Shown here one piece after another: positions 19,024 to 27,478 of a DNA stretch of 53,954 bases (positions within the stretch are counted from its first letter, which is position 1; each line of letters begins with the position of its first letter). The notes under the pieces were generated by a model. That model did no database searches and was not told where the DNA came from. It saw only the letters and a program-made list of their open reading frames with translations. The stretch comes from Akkermansia muciniphila (lineage in GTDB: Bacteria > Verrucomicrobiota > Verrucomicrobiia > Limisphaerales > UBA9464). The position numbers and the translations under genes are program-made. Where the stretch lies: NCBI GenBank assembly GCA_945898055.1, contig CAMDGV010000029.1, forward strand, positions 1 through 53,954. Direction: 5' to 3'.

Positions 19024-20529
19024 TCACTGAATATCGAGGAGAATCTTCAATTTATTTAGAGTATCCCCTTCGGCTTGAGCGAGGCGATAGAGTTCTTTGT
19101 TGTACTCAGAGAGAGCACTGATTTCATCCGACTCCGATTGCGTGAGATCGCGTTGGAGTTGGAGGACCTCGAACGAGGTGCTTTTGCCGTTGGCGAGTTT
19201 CTTTTCCTCGGCATCCAAGGCTTGGGCAGCAAATTCCCTTTGTTTACGCGTCGCCCCGACCCTTTCAAACTGGGTTTTTGCTGCGCGGATCGAGATATCG
19301 ATTTCCCGCATTGCCCCCTGTTCCGTTCGTTTGAAGTCGAGCAGCAATCGTTCCCGCTCCAGTTTGACTTGTTTATTACTTTCTCGCGCGCTGCGGTTGT
19401 TTAGAGGGAAATTCAAGACCAAACCGACGGAGAAGTTGGGGAAATCACGAACTCCAATGTTGTCGAGAGAACTACCGAGATGGTGATCGAATCCATTCAG
19501 GCCGTAGCTGCCATTGAGATCGAGTTGAGGAAAGAGTTGATTATGGGCAAATCGGCTGCGGATTTTTTGCTGCTCCAATGAAAGGGTCGCTCGTTGCACA
19601 TCGGGCCGTTGGGTGAGTGCTTTATGCCAACTATCCTTTTTGTCAAAGGCCATGGGCACGGCGGTCAGGGTCTGCGTGGGATCCAAAATGACCCCATCCA
19701 TTTCTGATAAATTATCGGAAGTCAGGGTCCGCAATCGGGTCAGGGCGTCGCCATAAGAACCTTGAGTGCGCAGAAGATCGGCCCGGGTCCGAAAAACTTC
19801 TGCTTCAGAACGTTTCTCATCGAGAGGGGCTAACGCTCCAACTTCGACCCTTTTCTTTTGTTCCACCAAGCGACGTTCTGATGTTTCGACCGCCTTGGTC
19901 TGAACCTTGACGCTTTCTCGAGCGGCAATGAGGTCGTGATAAGCGAGTGCGACTTGGGTGGCGACAGTAATGACCAAATCCTGAACATCTTGTTCCGTTC
20001 GACGGATATTAAGCGTGTTCACTGCGATCATCATTCGAGGTTGATCGATCCAGAAATTCTTGAGGAGCGGTTGTGCCGTCCGCAAGCGGAGGGAGGGATT
20101 GTAGAGGAAACCGTTCTCAGGTCGCACCGAATCACTGGAACGAGGCACATCGAATCCGATATTGTAAGTAGTCCCCCAAGGCACGAGACCATTGATCGCT
20201 GTGGTATACGACTCGCGCCAAGCTTCAGCACCGGGAAGGGCGGCTTGGCCGGGCAAGGCCAAGCTGGGTTGAGCGGTAAAACTTTGTCCGGCAGAAAATT
20301 GGAGACTAGGGTCGTAAGCAGCCGATACTTGGCGCAGTTGGCTTAAGGCCTGACGCGGGCTGTAGAAGGCGATGCGAATATCCAGGTTTTTTTGGAGCGC
20401 CATTTTAACGCAATCATCTAAAGAAACAGGCTTGGTCTCGGCAACTAACGATCCAGCAGAGAGAGCTAAAATGGTGGAAAAGCAGCCGAGATGATGGCGA
20501 GACTGTGACCAATAATTCTTCATTTCCAT
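19024..20529 (-). CDS. TolC-family outer membrane efflux protein
   Basis: 501 aa. A signal peptide (FSTILALSAGSLVAETKP) is followed by two repeats of the outer-membrane efflux protein family with long helical stretches: VSLDDCVKMALQKNLDIRIA and RPDVQRATLSLEQQKIRSRF. The segment FSVGLVLNFPLNNRSARESN is the usual beta-strand entry to the second helical repeat. It would form the outer-membrane and periplasmic tunnel of a type I secretion or efflux complex. No adaptor or inner-membrane pump is encoded beside it. It is first in the minus-strand block, 69 bp upstream of the giant LTD protein, so joint expression and a role in exporting it are possible but unproven. Either of two near-adjacent ATGs (20529 or 20523) could be the start. 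Confidence 0.88.
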   Translation of the reverse strand: MEMKNYWSQSRHHLGCFSTILALSAGSLVAETKPVSLDDCVKMALQKNLDIRIAFYSPRQALSQLRQVSAAYDPSLQFSAGQSFTAQPSLALPGQAALPGAEAWRESYTTAINGLVPWGTTYNIGFDVPRSSDSVRPENGFLYNPSLRLRTAQPLLKNFWIDQPRMMIAVNTLNIRRTEQDVQDLVITVATQVALAYHDLIAARESVKVQTKAVETSERRLVEQKKRVEVGALAPLDEKRSEAEVFRTRADLLRTQGSYGDALTRLRTLTSDNLSEMDGVILDPTQTLTAVPMAFDKKDSWHKALTQRPDVQRATLSLEQQKIRSRFAHNQLFPQLDLNGSYGLNGFDHHLGSSLDNIGVRDFPNFSVGLVLNFPLNNRSARESNKQVKLERERLLLDFKRTEQGAMREIDISIRAAKTQFERVGATRKQREFAAQALDAEEKKLANGKSTSFEVLQLQRDLTQSESDEISALSEYNKELYRLAQAEGDTLNKLKILLDIQ

Positions 20530-20867
20530 AATTGTGGAGACCGACGAGCGTGTTCAAGAATCTGCTGAGTGTCGATGAGTGACTACGGGCGCGAACCAAG
20601 ATCACACGATGTTTCGTTAATGACAATTCCACGAACTGACCAGTGAGGCGAGCCTAAGGTTTCAAAGAAGAGTGAGTCTTTTTACTTTAAATTGCTTCTC
20701 AGTTTTTGCTTTTCGGCCGGTGCGGCTGGGTACGACTCAGGATTGGGTCGCGCAGTTGGGTTGGACCGAGGGCCAGAGTGCTCGGAAAAAGAGAGGGATT
20801 GGGCGAAAAAAGTACCCAGAGATTCAGAGATGGTATCGGCGGTAAAGAAAGTGTAGTTGATGAACAA
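20530..20867. other. Divergent intergenic region tolC-like / galE
   Basis: No gene. This 338-bp gap between two divergent genes must hold both promoters. Weak TTGTCA- and TTGAAC-like hexamers are present on the minus strand, without a confident -10 partner. The galE frame is open upstream of its ATG, but that stretch (20706-20867) has no homology-like content. Confidence 0.5.
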
Positions 20868-21839
20868 ATGAAAGTCTTTGTGACCGGTGGAGCTGGGTAT
20901 ATTGGCTCGGTTTGTGTTGAGGAACTGATTCATGCAGGTCATTCAGTGACTGTTTTTGACAATCTGATCGAAGGACATCGGTCAGCGGTTCACCCGGAGG
21001 CGACTTTTGTGCAAGGTGATTTTAACGATCGTCAGGTCATTTTGGATGCAGTCGCCTTGGCTCAACCGGAGGCGGTTATTCACTTTGCAGCCCACGCGTT
21101 GGTGGGTGAATCGATGAGCAATCCCTCGAAGTATTTTCGGAACAATGTGGGGGCTGGAATTAACTTATTGGATGCCTGTGTGGCCAGTGGAGTCGGAAAA
21201 ATTGTCTTCAGTTCTACTTGTGCCACCTATGGCAGTCCCGAGCGAATGCCGATGGACGAGTCTCTTTTACAAAAGCCGGTCAATCCGTATGGGGAATCGA
21301 AATTAATGTTTGAACGGATCCTCGCTTGGTATCGCGAATTGCATGACTTGGAATTTGTCGCCTTCCGCTATTTTAATGCGGCTGGAGCCAGTGTGAGGTT
21401 TGGGGAGCATCACCGAGTTGAGACCCATCTGATTCCTAATATTTTGAAAGTTGCCTTGGGTCAGAAAGAGTCGGTGGCTATTTTTGGAACAGATTATCCA
21501 ACACCCGACGGAACCTGTATTCGTGACTACATCCATATCGCTGATTTGGCGCAGGCGCACATTCTAGCCCTGAAGCCAGAGCAGACGGGGTTTTATAATT
21601 TGGGCAATGGTGGAGGGTTTTCCGTCCGCGAAGTGATTGAAACGTGTCGCCGTCTTTCGGGGCGACCTATTCGGTTTGTGGAGCAAGATCGGCGTCCGGG
21701 GGATCCCCCTCGGTTAGTGGCCGCAGCAGGCAAAGCGATCAGCGAATTGGGATGGAAACCTCAGTATCCTCAGCTAGACCAGATCGTGCAGACCGCATGG
21801 AATTGGCACAGAATTCATCCTGATGGCTATCCAGACTGA
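20868..21839 (+). CDS. galE: UDP-glucose 4-epimerase
   Basis: 323 aa from the ATG at 20868. That start places the NAD-binding motif VFVTGGAGYIGS at the very N-terminus, as expected for the family; the upstream open frame is not used. It interconverts UDP-glucose and UDP-galactose for polysaccharide and lipopolysaccharide synthesis in the cytoplasm. The extended SDR signature is present: FSSTCATYGSPERMPMDE, the active-site YGESK (Tyr and Lys), FRYFNAAGA and DGTCIRDYIHIADLA. C-terminal RRPGDPPRLVAAAGKA is typical of GalE. A closely related UDP-sugar 4-epimerase (for example UDP-arabinose) cannot be excluded. It converges on mobA. Confidence 0.88.
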   Translation: MKVFVTGGAGYIGSVCVEELIHAGHSVTVFDNLIEGHRSAVHPEATFVQGDFNDRQVILDAVALAQPEAVIHFAAHALVGESMSNPSKYFRNNVGAGINLLDACVASGVGKIVFSSTCATYGSPERMPMDESLLQKPVNPYGESKLMFERILAWYRELHDLEFVAFRYFNAAGASVRFGEHHRVETHLIPNILKVALGQKESVAIFGTDYPTPDGTCIRDYIHIADLAQAHILALKPEQTGFYNLGNGGGFSVREVIETCRRLSGRPIRFVEQDRRPGDPPRLVAAAGKAISELGWKPQYPQLDQIVQTAWNWHRIHPDGYPD

Positions 21840-21931
21840 AGAGTTAGCCGTCGTCGCATTTCAATCCACGCCCGAATCTCAACCCGAGACGCCACTTTTG
21901 CGCGGTTGAATTTAGGCTTCAAGACAAGGCT

Positions 21932-22636
21932 TCAAGACTCACTTGCCAGCCAGTCGCTCGGATGGTTCCAATTCAGCACGCATCTCATTTCCTCCGTTGA
22001 GAGTCGCCACGCTTGCATCCAACCGAGGTTAAGGCCCCGTTCGGCCAGCGCCCTCACTGACAACGATCCAGAGGCTAGGCGTCGGGTGATCTCTGCTGCC
22101 GCAATCGGAGGATACACCGCGGCCAAGGGTTCGCAGCCGTCGGCGGTGAGGGGAACAACCCCTTGCTCAGCCGAAGCGCGTGAAACGAGTTGCTGAAGCC
22201 AATTGAGGCTCATTGCTGGAAGATCGACCGCCAGGACCAGCAAGGGAAGGGAAGGATCCCTTTGAAAGGCTGCATCGATGCCAGCGAGGGGCCCTTGATT
22301 GGGAATTGTGTCACGAACGAAGACTTCGAGGGGCCAATCTTCGGGGGGAGGGGTGTCGGATGCCAGAGAGACGAGCACGCGAGTGGCGCCGGCCTGTTGG
22401 AGCAGGGAATATTGACGCGCGATCAGGGTTTGACCCTTGACCCTCAGGCGAGCCTTATCGAGTCCCATCCGGAGGGAACGGCCGCCAGCGAGAACGAGAC
22501 CGACGAAGCGAGTCGGAGGCGGGATAATAAGCAGTGGGCTGGACACTTCTGGGGAGACTGAGGGAGTCGATCGATCGATACAATCACCGACAATTTCTTG
22601 CGGTCCGAGCCGATGAGGAGTTTGCTTTCCAGCCAT
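21932..22636 (-). CDS. mobA: Molybdenum cofactor guanylyltransferase
   Basis: Transfers GMP from GTP to molybdopterin to make the guanine dinucleotide cofactor. The nucleotide-binding signature GLVLAGGRSLRMGLDKARL is clear. It is followed by NQGPLAGIDAAF, VLAVDLPAM (the acidic metal-binding site) and a C-terminal region with EPLAAVYPP. 234 aa from the ATG at 22636, whose start codon interlocks with that of fabG (CATG). The first 38 residues precede the conserved domain and look unconserved. A GTG about 32 codons in (SPEV-SSPLLIIPP) would give a typical length and leave room for a divergent promoter. No other molybdopterin genes are nearby. A related NTP-transferase is the alternative. Confidence 0.8.
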   Translation of the reverse strand: MAGKQTPHRLGPQEIVGDCIDRSTPSVSPEVSSPLLIIPPPTRFVGLVLAGGRSLRMGLDKARLRVKGQTLIARQYSLLQQAGATRVLVSLASDTPPPEDWPLEVFVRDTIPNQGPLAGIDAAFQRDPSLPLLVLAVDLPAMSLNWLQQLVSRASAEQGVVPLTADGCEPLAAVYPPIAAAEITRRLASGSLSVRALAERGLNLGWMQAWRLSTEEMRCVLNWNHPSDWLASES

Positions 22637-23378
22637 GTCGTTACTTGTGAATCAGATTGCCGTGGTTACCGGAGCTGGCCGAGGGATAGGGAGGTCGATT
22701 GCCCTTCGTTTTGCCACAGCGGGGGCCGATGTCGTCTGTCTTTCGCGCACGGTCGAAAATTCGGAAAAAGTCGCCGCGGAGGTTCGAGCCTGCGGAAGAA
22801 ACGCGTGGGCCATCGCGGTGGATGTCTCCGATGCGGTATCAGTTCAAGCGGCAGCGGAGCGTATTCTATCGGAGGCAGGCAAAGTCGATATTTTGGTCAA
22901 TAACGCGGGGGTCACTCGAGACGGGTTATTGATGCGAATGAGCGAGGCCGACTGGGATAGTGTTTTGAACACGAACTTGCGTGGGGCCTTTTTGGTGACC
23001 AAAGCCTTTACGCGGTCTTTTATCAAGCAACGCTCGGGGCGAATTATTAATGTGGCGAGTGTGATTGGGTTGGTCGGAAACGCGGGTCAGTCAAATTACG
23101 CAGCCAGCAAGGCGGGCCTGATCGGATTTACCAAATCGGTAGCTAAGGAGTTGGGATCGCGCGGCATTACTTGCAATGCGATTGCTCCGGGCTTTATCGA
23201 GACGGATATGACAGCGTCCCTGACTGAGGCTCAAAAAGAAGCTATTACCAAGCAAATCCCACTTGGATCATTAGGGCGAGCTGATGATATTGCCGAAGCC
23301 GCCCTTTATTTAGCAGGACCGGGAGGGCGCTATGTGACCGGTCAAGTTTTGGCCGTCGACGGCGGTATGGTGATGTGA
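22635..23378 (+). CDS. fabG: 3-oxoacyl-[acyl-carrier-protein] reductase
   Basis: 247 aa classical short-chain dehydrogenase of fatty acid synthesis, reducing 3-oxoacyl-ACP with NADPH. Visible motifs: TGAGRGIGRSIA (cofactor loop), LVNNAGVTRDGLLMRMSEADW, the catalytic Ser in INVASVIGLVGNAGQ, YAASKAG (Tyr/Lys), and the FabG-type C-terminus YVTGQVLAVDGGMVM. The motif TRDGLLMRM is characteristic of FabG rather than a general SDR. With acpP and fabF following on the same strand it forms a fatty-acid gene cluster. Its ATG shares bases with the divergent mobA ATG. Confidence 0.93.
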   Translation: MSLLVNQIAVVTGAGRGIGRSIALRFATAGADVVCLSRTVENSEKVAAEVRACGRNAWAIAVDVSDAVSVQAAAERILSEAGKVDILVNNAGVTRDGLLMRMSEADWDSVLNTNLRGAFLVTKAFTRSFIKQRSGRIINVASVIGLVGNAGQSNYAASKAGLIGFTKSVAKELGSRGITCNAIAPGFIETDMTASLTEAQKEAITKQIPLGSLGRADDIAEAALYLAGPGGRYVTGQVLAVDGGMVM

Positions 23379-23399
23379 TTTGTCGAACTTTCGGCAAAG

Positions 23400-23900
23400 A
23401 TGAAAAAGGCCGATCAAGGTGGTCAACAAGGTCAGTTGGATTTTAACTTGGAGACACCGGTTGCGCTCGTCTCGAAAGTGAGTGAATTAGCGTCGGTGGG
23501 GTCGGCAGAAGATAAAGAAGCAACAGGCGTGAATGTTTCGTGGATACGACGATTGAGCCGCGAGGAGCGGCAGAGGGGAGCTTCACTTTGTTTGGATCGG
23601 CGTCCGCTTCTCTTTTTGGTCGATGAACGAGATCATTGGCATTTAATCGAGCCCCGTTTGCGCCTAGCGGGTTGGGATGTGTGGGATATTCAAGAACTAT
23701 CGGCTGGGGAGATTCGTATGCAGGTTCCATTGGACGCTGCTGACCGAGAGGTTGCCTTTCTACATCGGATCATTCGGGAGTGCCGTCCGAGGCGAGCCTT
23801 GGTGACTGAGCGGTTGGCTCTAGTAAGCCTTTTACTGCGAGAATCGTTGTTGGACGACTCACTTGATTTGCCCTTGGTCAACCTTGATTCAGGCTCTTAA
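23400..23900 (+). CDS. Hypothetical protein in the fab cluster
   Basis: 166 aa; not recognised. The ATG lies 21 bp after the fabG stop, so it is probably cotranscribed. The N-terminal 45 residues are polar and low in structure (KKADQGGQQGQLDFNLE). The rest looks like a small mixed alpha/beta domain: RRPLLFLVDERDHWHLIEPR, LRLAGWDVWDIQELS and REVAFLHRIIRECRPRRAL. The alternation of hydrophobic strands and helices resembles a response-regulator or Rossmann-like fold, but no catalytic motif is seen. No signal peptide or membrane segment. The position between fabG and acpP hints at a link to lipid synthesis or simple co-location. Confidence 0.7.
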   Translation: MKKADQGGQQGQLDFNLETPVALVSKVSELASVGSAEDKEATGVNVSWIRRLSREERQRGASLCLDRRPLLFLVDERDHWHLIEPRLRLAGWDVWDIQELSAGEIRMQVPLDAADREVAFLHRIIRECRPRRALVTERLALVSLLLRESLLDDSLDLPLVNLDSGS

Positions 23901-23923
23901 AAAAAAATATCTGTAACAGGCGC

Positions 23924-23953
23924 TTGACGGTCGGGCCTCACCCCGCCTAGACA
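23924..23953 (+). promoter_or_regulatory. Candidate sigma-70-type promoter of acpP
   Basis: TTGACG at 23924-23929 and TAGACA at 23948-23953 are separated by 18 bp. The ATG of acpP follows 22 bp later. A T-A-G-A-C hexamer in the -10 position recurs upstream of other genes here (34976, 27455). Confidence 0.45.
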
Positions 23954-23975
23954 AGTGGTCCAACGAGACATTACC

Positions 23976-24221
23976 ATGGCAGAGAAAACCATCGAGCAGC
24001 GGATTAAGGACATCATCGTCGAACAACTCGGCGTCAATGCAGACCAAGTTACACCAGAAGCAAAATTCATCGAAGACCTCGGTGCCGACTCGCTCGACAC
24101 CGTCGAGTTGGTGATGGCACTGGAGGAGGAATTTGATCTCGAGATCCCGGATAACGAGGCTGAGAAGCTTCAAAGTGTTGTCGACGTGATTAAGTACGTG
24201 GAAGATTGTCATTCGAAGTAA
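23976..24221 (+). CDS. acpP: Acyl carrier protein
   Basis: 81 aa acidic carrier protein that holds growing fatty acyl chains on a phosphopantetheine arm. The attachment serine lies in [20 protein letters not shown], the canonical GADSLD motif, followed by [19 protein letters not shown]. The start is the ATG at 23976 ([10 protein letters not shown]). An upstream GTG at 23955 would add seven residues, but it lies directly after the putative -10 and does not fit the family. Followed by a strong intrinsic terminator and then fabF. Confidence 0.97.
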   Translation: MAEKTIEQRIKDIIVEQLGVNADQVTPEAKFIEDLGADSLDTVELVMALEEEFDLEIPDNEAEKLQSVVDVIKYVEDCHSK

Positions 24222-24239
24222 TCGACACGCCCAGTTTTC

Positions 24240-24277
24240 AAAGGGCAGCTCGGCCCAACCGCGCTGCCCTTTTTCTT
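24240..24277 (+). terminator. Rho-independent terminator after acpP
   Basis: Perfect 10-bp stem AAAGGGCAGC (24240-24249) / GCTGCCCTTT (24263-24272) with a 13-nt loop, running into TTTTTCTTT. It lies 19 bp after the acpP stop. It explains why fabF has its own promoter. Confidence 0.88.
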
Positions 24278-24319
24278 TGCCCGAACTAATTCCCTCGTAA
24301 AGGATACCGCCTAGACCGA

Positions 24320-24349
24320 TTGACAGCGGTGCGGTTCTCTCGGTCTACG
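24320..24349 (+). promoter_or_regulatory. Candidate promoter of fabF
   Basis: Consensus TTGACA at 24320-24325 and TCTACG at 24344-24349, 18 bp apart. The fabF ATG starts 20 bp downstream. The -35 is perfect, the -10 weak. The location between the acpP terminator and fabF supports it. Confidence 0.45.
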
Positions 24350-24369
24350 AATCTACTGACACTGTTTTT

Positions 24370-25629
24370 ATGTCCCTATCTTGGTCTGAACGACGCGTTG
24401 TGGTTACCGGTCTTGGCTGCGCTTCTCCTTTGGGGTTGGACGCCGATACGGTTTGGAAAAATATTCTTGCCGGAGTCTGTGGCATCGACCGGGTTGGCGC
24501 TTTCGACATCTCATCCTATGATTGTCAAATCGCCGCAGAGGTGAAGGGCTTTGATCCAGTGCCCGCTTTCCCCTCACCCAAGGAAGTGCGTCGTACCGAT
24601 CGCTTCACCCACTTTGGGGTCTATGCTGGATGGAGTGCTTTGAAGGATTCCGGACTGGACCTAGCGACTGAGAATCGCGATGAGATCGGAGTCTACATTG
24701 GGTCGGGGATCGGAGGACTGCACACCACAGAAGAGCAGCACAAGATACTTTTAGCAAAGGGGCCTGGCAGGGTTAGTCCCTTTATGATCCCCATGTTGAT
24801 CCTGAACATGGCTTCCGGTCTTTTTGCTCTCTATAACCAACTGCGAGGTCCTAATTTTGCGACGTGTTCAGCGTGTGCGACCAGTAATCATGCGATTGGC
24901 GAAGCTTGGTGGGCGATTAAGCGGGGTGATGCCACAATGATGTTTGCTGGAGGGACTGAGGCCACCATTGTGCCTTTAGGAATGAGCGGCTTTGCTGCGA
25001 TGAAAGCGATGTCGACCCGCAATAGTGACCCGAAGAAGGCGAGTCGCCCGTTCGATACCGACCGAGATGGGTTTGTGATGGGTGAAGGGGCCGCGGTTTT
25101 GGTCTTGGAAGAGTTAGAGCATGCCAAGCGGCGCGGTGCGCGAATTTATTGCGAAATTGTCGGCTACGGCAACACCTGCGATGCCAACCATATGACTGCA
25201 CCCGATCCCGAGGGCGCAGGGGCGGCCCGCGCGATTCGGATGGGTTTAGGGCATGCGGGATTGAGGCCTGAGCAAATCGATTATGTGAATGCCCATGCCA
25301 CGAGTACACCGGTTGGAGATGTGTGCGAGACCAATGCGATTAAGCGGGTGTTTGGTGCTCATGCCCGTCGTTTGGCGATTAGTTCCACCAAGGGAGCCAC
25401 GGGCCATATGCTAGGGGCTGCGGGCGGTATTGAATCCCTGATTTGCTGCAAGGCGGTGGAAGCTCAGGTGGCGCCGCCCACGATTAACCTCGAAAACCCA
25501 GATCCTCAGTGTGATCTGGACTATGTTCCTCACACTCCTCGTGAGATGAAGATTGATCATTTTCTCAACAATTCATTCGGTTTTGGTGGGCATAATTCGA
25601 TCATTATTGGTAAGCGGTTTACGGGGTGA
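24370..25629 (+). CDS. fabF: 3-oxoacyl-[acyl-carrier-protein] synthase II
   Basis: 419 aa elongating condensing enzyme of fatty acid synthesis (malonyl-ACP plus acyl-ACP). It starts with RRVVVTGLGCASPLG. The active-site Cys is in ATCSACATSNHAIG. The two catalytic His are in NAHATSTPVGD and STKGATGHMLGAAGG, with the conserved Lys in the latter. The C-terminal NNSFGFGGHNSIIIGKR is standard. Length is as expected (about 410-420 aa). FabF and FabB are hard to separate by eye; the association with acpP and the length favour FabF. Confidence 0.95.
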   Translation: MSLSWSERRVVVTGLGCASPLGLDADTVWKNILAGVCGIDRVGAFDISSYDCQIAAEVKGFDPVPAFPSPKEVRRTDRFTHFGVYAGWSALKDSGLDLATENRDEIGVYIGSGIGGLHTTEEQHKILLAKGPGRVSPFMIPMLILNMASGLFALYNQLRGPNFATCSACATSNHAIGEAWWAIKRGDATMMFAGGTEATIVPLGMSGFAAMKAMSTRNSDPKKASRPFDTDRDGFVMGEGAAVLVLEELEHAKRRGARIYCEIVGYGNTCDANHMTAPDPEGAGAARAIRMGLGHAGLRPEQIDYVNAHATSTPVGDVCETNAIKRVFGAHARRLAISSTKGATGHMLGAAGGIESLICCKAVEAQVAPPTINLENPDPQCDLDYVPHTPREMKIDHFLNNSFGFGGHNSIIIGKRFTG

Positions 25630-25722
25630 ATTGTAAAATTGTCCTTGAGTGAGGCTAATCCAATCGGTGATTTTAGTCTGCGACTCTCCGGCGGATAGCC
25701 TACACCCTAGCAGCACAGCGAT

Positions 25723-27381
25723 ATGCTCAAGAATCCCCAGACCAAGTATCGTCCGTTTCCGCCGGTTAATCTGCCTGATCGTCGCTGGCCGAGCCGTGTC
25801 CTCACTCAGCCCCCGATTTGGTGCAGTGTGGATCTTCGGGATGGAAATCAGGCGTTGGCTGTTCCCATGAATGTCGCTCAGAAATTGGAGTTATTCCAGA
25901 CGTTGGTGAAGGTGGGATTTAAGGAAATCGAAGTCGGTTTTCCGTCTGCCTCCAATACTGAGTTCGCTTTTAATCGGCGGCTTATCGAAGAAAATCGAAC
26001 TCCCGAGGATGTCACCCTTCAAGTATTAGTGCAGGCGCGGGAGGATCTTATTGATCGCACAATTCAATCGTTGATGGGTGCGAAGAAGGCGATTATTCAC
26101 CTCTACAATTCGACCTCGCCAGCGCAACGGCGGGTTGTCTTCGGGAAATCAAAGGACGAAGTCAAAGCCATTGCGGTCCAAGGGGCAAAATGGATTCGGG
26201 AACGTTTGCACCGACTCGAGGGTACTGATGTCCGTCTTCAATATTCTCCGGAGAGCTTTAGTGCCACTGAGTTAGAGTTTTCTAAAGAGATTTCTGAAGC
26301 GGTGATGGAGGTGTGGCAACCTACGCCAGAGCGCAAGATGATCCTCAATCTCCCAGACACCGTGGAGGTGGCCATGCCCAATGTGCATGCGGACCAGATT
26401 GAGTGGATCTGCCGGAATATTGCTAACCGAGATTCACTTCTGATTAGTCTGCATACCCACAATGATCGGTGTACCGGGGTGGCCGCAACCGAGATGGGGC
26501 TCTTGGCTGGGGCTGATCGAGTCGAAGGAACGCTTTTTGGTAATGGTGAACGGACCGGTAATTTGGATTTGGTGACTGTTGCTTTGAATTTGTACATGCA
26601 TGGAATCGATCCTGACTTGGACTTTAGCGATCTAAGTGGGATTCGCGAGGTGTATGAGCGTTGCACAGGGTTGACGGTCCCGCCGCGACATCCTTATGCA
26701 GGCGAGTTGGTATTTACTGCCTTTAGCGGTTCGCACCAGGATGCTATCAAAAAGGGACTAACCGAATGGGAAACAGGCTCACGCACTCAGTGGGATGTTC
26801 CTTATTTAACCATCGATCCAGCAGATATTGGTCGAGAATACCGAGAGGTGATTCGAGTCAATAGTCAATCGGGCAAGGGAGGGGTGGCTTATTTATTGGA
26901 AAGTGAATTTGGGATCGAATTGCCCAAGGATATGCAGCGTGAATTTGGCCCTATTGCCAATAATATCGTCGATGCCCTGGGTCGGGAGGTTCGGGGTGAG
27001 GAATTAAAGGCGATGTTATGGCAAGAGTATGTGGATCGCATCGAGCCTTGGTCCCTGATTGATTTCCATGCCGACGGTCAGGATGGGGTTTTTGAGTGTC
27101 GCGCCTCGGTGCTGAGATCAGGTCAAGCTAGGGTCTTGGTGGGGCAGGGTAATGGACCTATTGCCGCCTTTGTTTCCGCATTAATTCAGGCCGGGGTGCC
27201 TCGTTTTGAAGTGGTTAACTTTAAACAACATTCCTTGAGCTCGGGTGAAGGTGCCAGCGCAATTACCTATATTCAGGTCGCATCGGCGGAGGGTAAAACC
27301 CGCTGGGGCGCAGGAGTGGATACCCACATTGAACTCGCTTCGATTAAGGCAGTGTTAAGTGCTCTCAATCGTTTTATTTGA
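25723..27381 (+). CDS. leuA: 2-isopropylmalate synthase (long, LeuA2-type)
   Basis: 552 aa; condenses acetyl-CoA with 2-oxoisovalerate, the first step of leucine synthesis. The N-terminal extension KYRPFPPVNLPDRRWPSRVL is typical of the actinobacterial/fungal-type enzyme. The TIM-barrel catalytic motifs are WCSVDLRDGNQAL (metal and substrate site), GFKEIEVGFPSAS, and the metal-binding LHTHNDRCTGVAATE with FGNGERTGNLD. The C-terminal 120 residues form the LeuA dimer/regulatory domain (SLIDFHADGQDGVFEC, HSLSSGEGASAITYIQV), so leucine feedback is likely. No other leu genes and no leader-peptide attenuator were seen next to it. Confidence 0.95.
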   Translation: MLKNPQTKYRPFPPVNLPDRRWPSRVLTQPPIWCSVDLRDGNQALAVPMNVAQKLELFQTLVKVGFKEIEVGFPSASNTEFAFNRRLIEENRTPEDVTLQVLVQAREDLIDRTIQSLMGAKKAIIHLYNSTSPAQRRVVFGKSKDEVKAIAVQGAKWIRERLHRLEGTDVRLQYSPESFSATELEFSKEISEAVMEVWQPTPERKMILNLPDTVEVAMPNVHADQIEWICRNIANRDSLLISLHTHNDRCTGVAATEMGLLAGADRVEGTLFGNGERTGNLDLVTVALNLYMHGIDPDLDFSDLSGIREVYERCTGLTVPPRHPYAGELVFTAFSGSHQDAIKKGLTEWETGSRTQWDVPYLTIDPADIGREYREVIRVNSQSGKGGVAYLLESEFGIELPKDMQREFGPIANNIVDALGREVRGEELKAMLWQEYVDRIEPWSLIDFHADGQDGVFECRASVLRSGQARVLVGQGNGPIAAFVSALIQAGVPRFEVVNFKQHSLSSGEGASAITYIQVASAEGKTRWGAGVDTHIELASIKAVLSALNRFI

Positions 27382-27478
27382 GCGATATGCTGAGATTGGT
27401 TTCGTTGTTGTCTTGAATATTTCAACTTTTGCGGGACCGTTGCTCGTCGCAGTCTAGACATTTTAGAACACCCCCCTT

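Noticed and set aside
21850-21874. CRISPR-repeat-like string (TTTCAATCCACGC) between galE and mobA
   Set aside because: It resembles the end of a type I repeat, but only one copy exists, there are no spacers and no cas genes.
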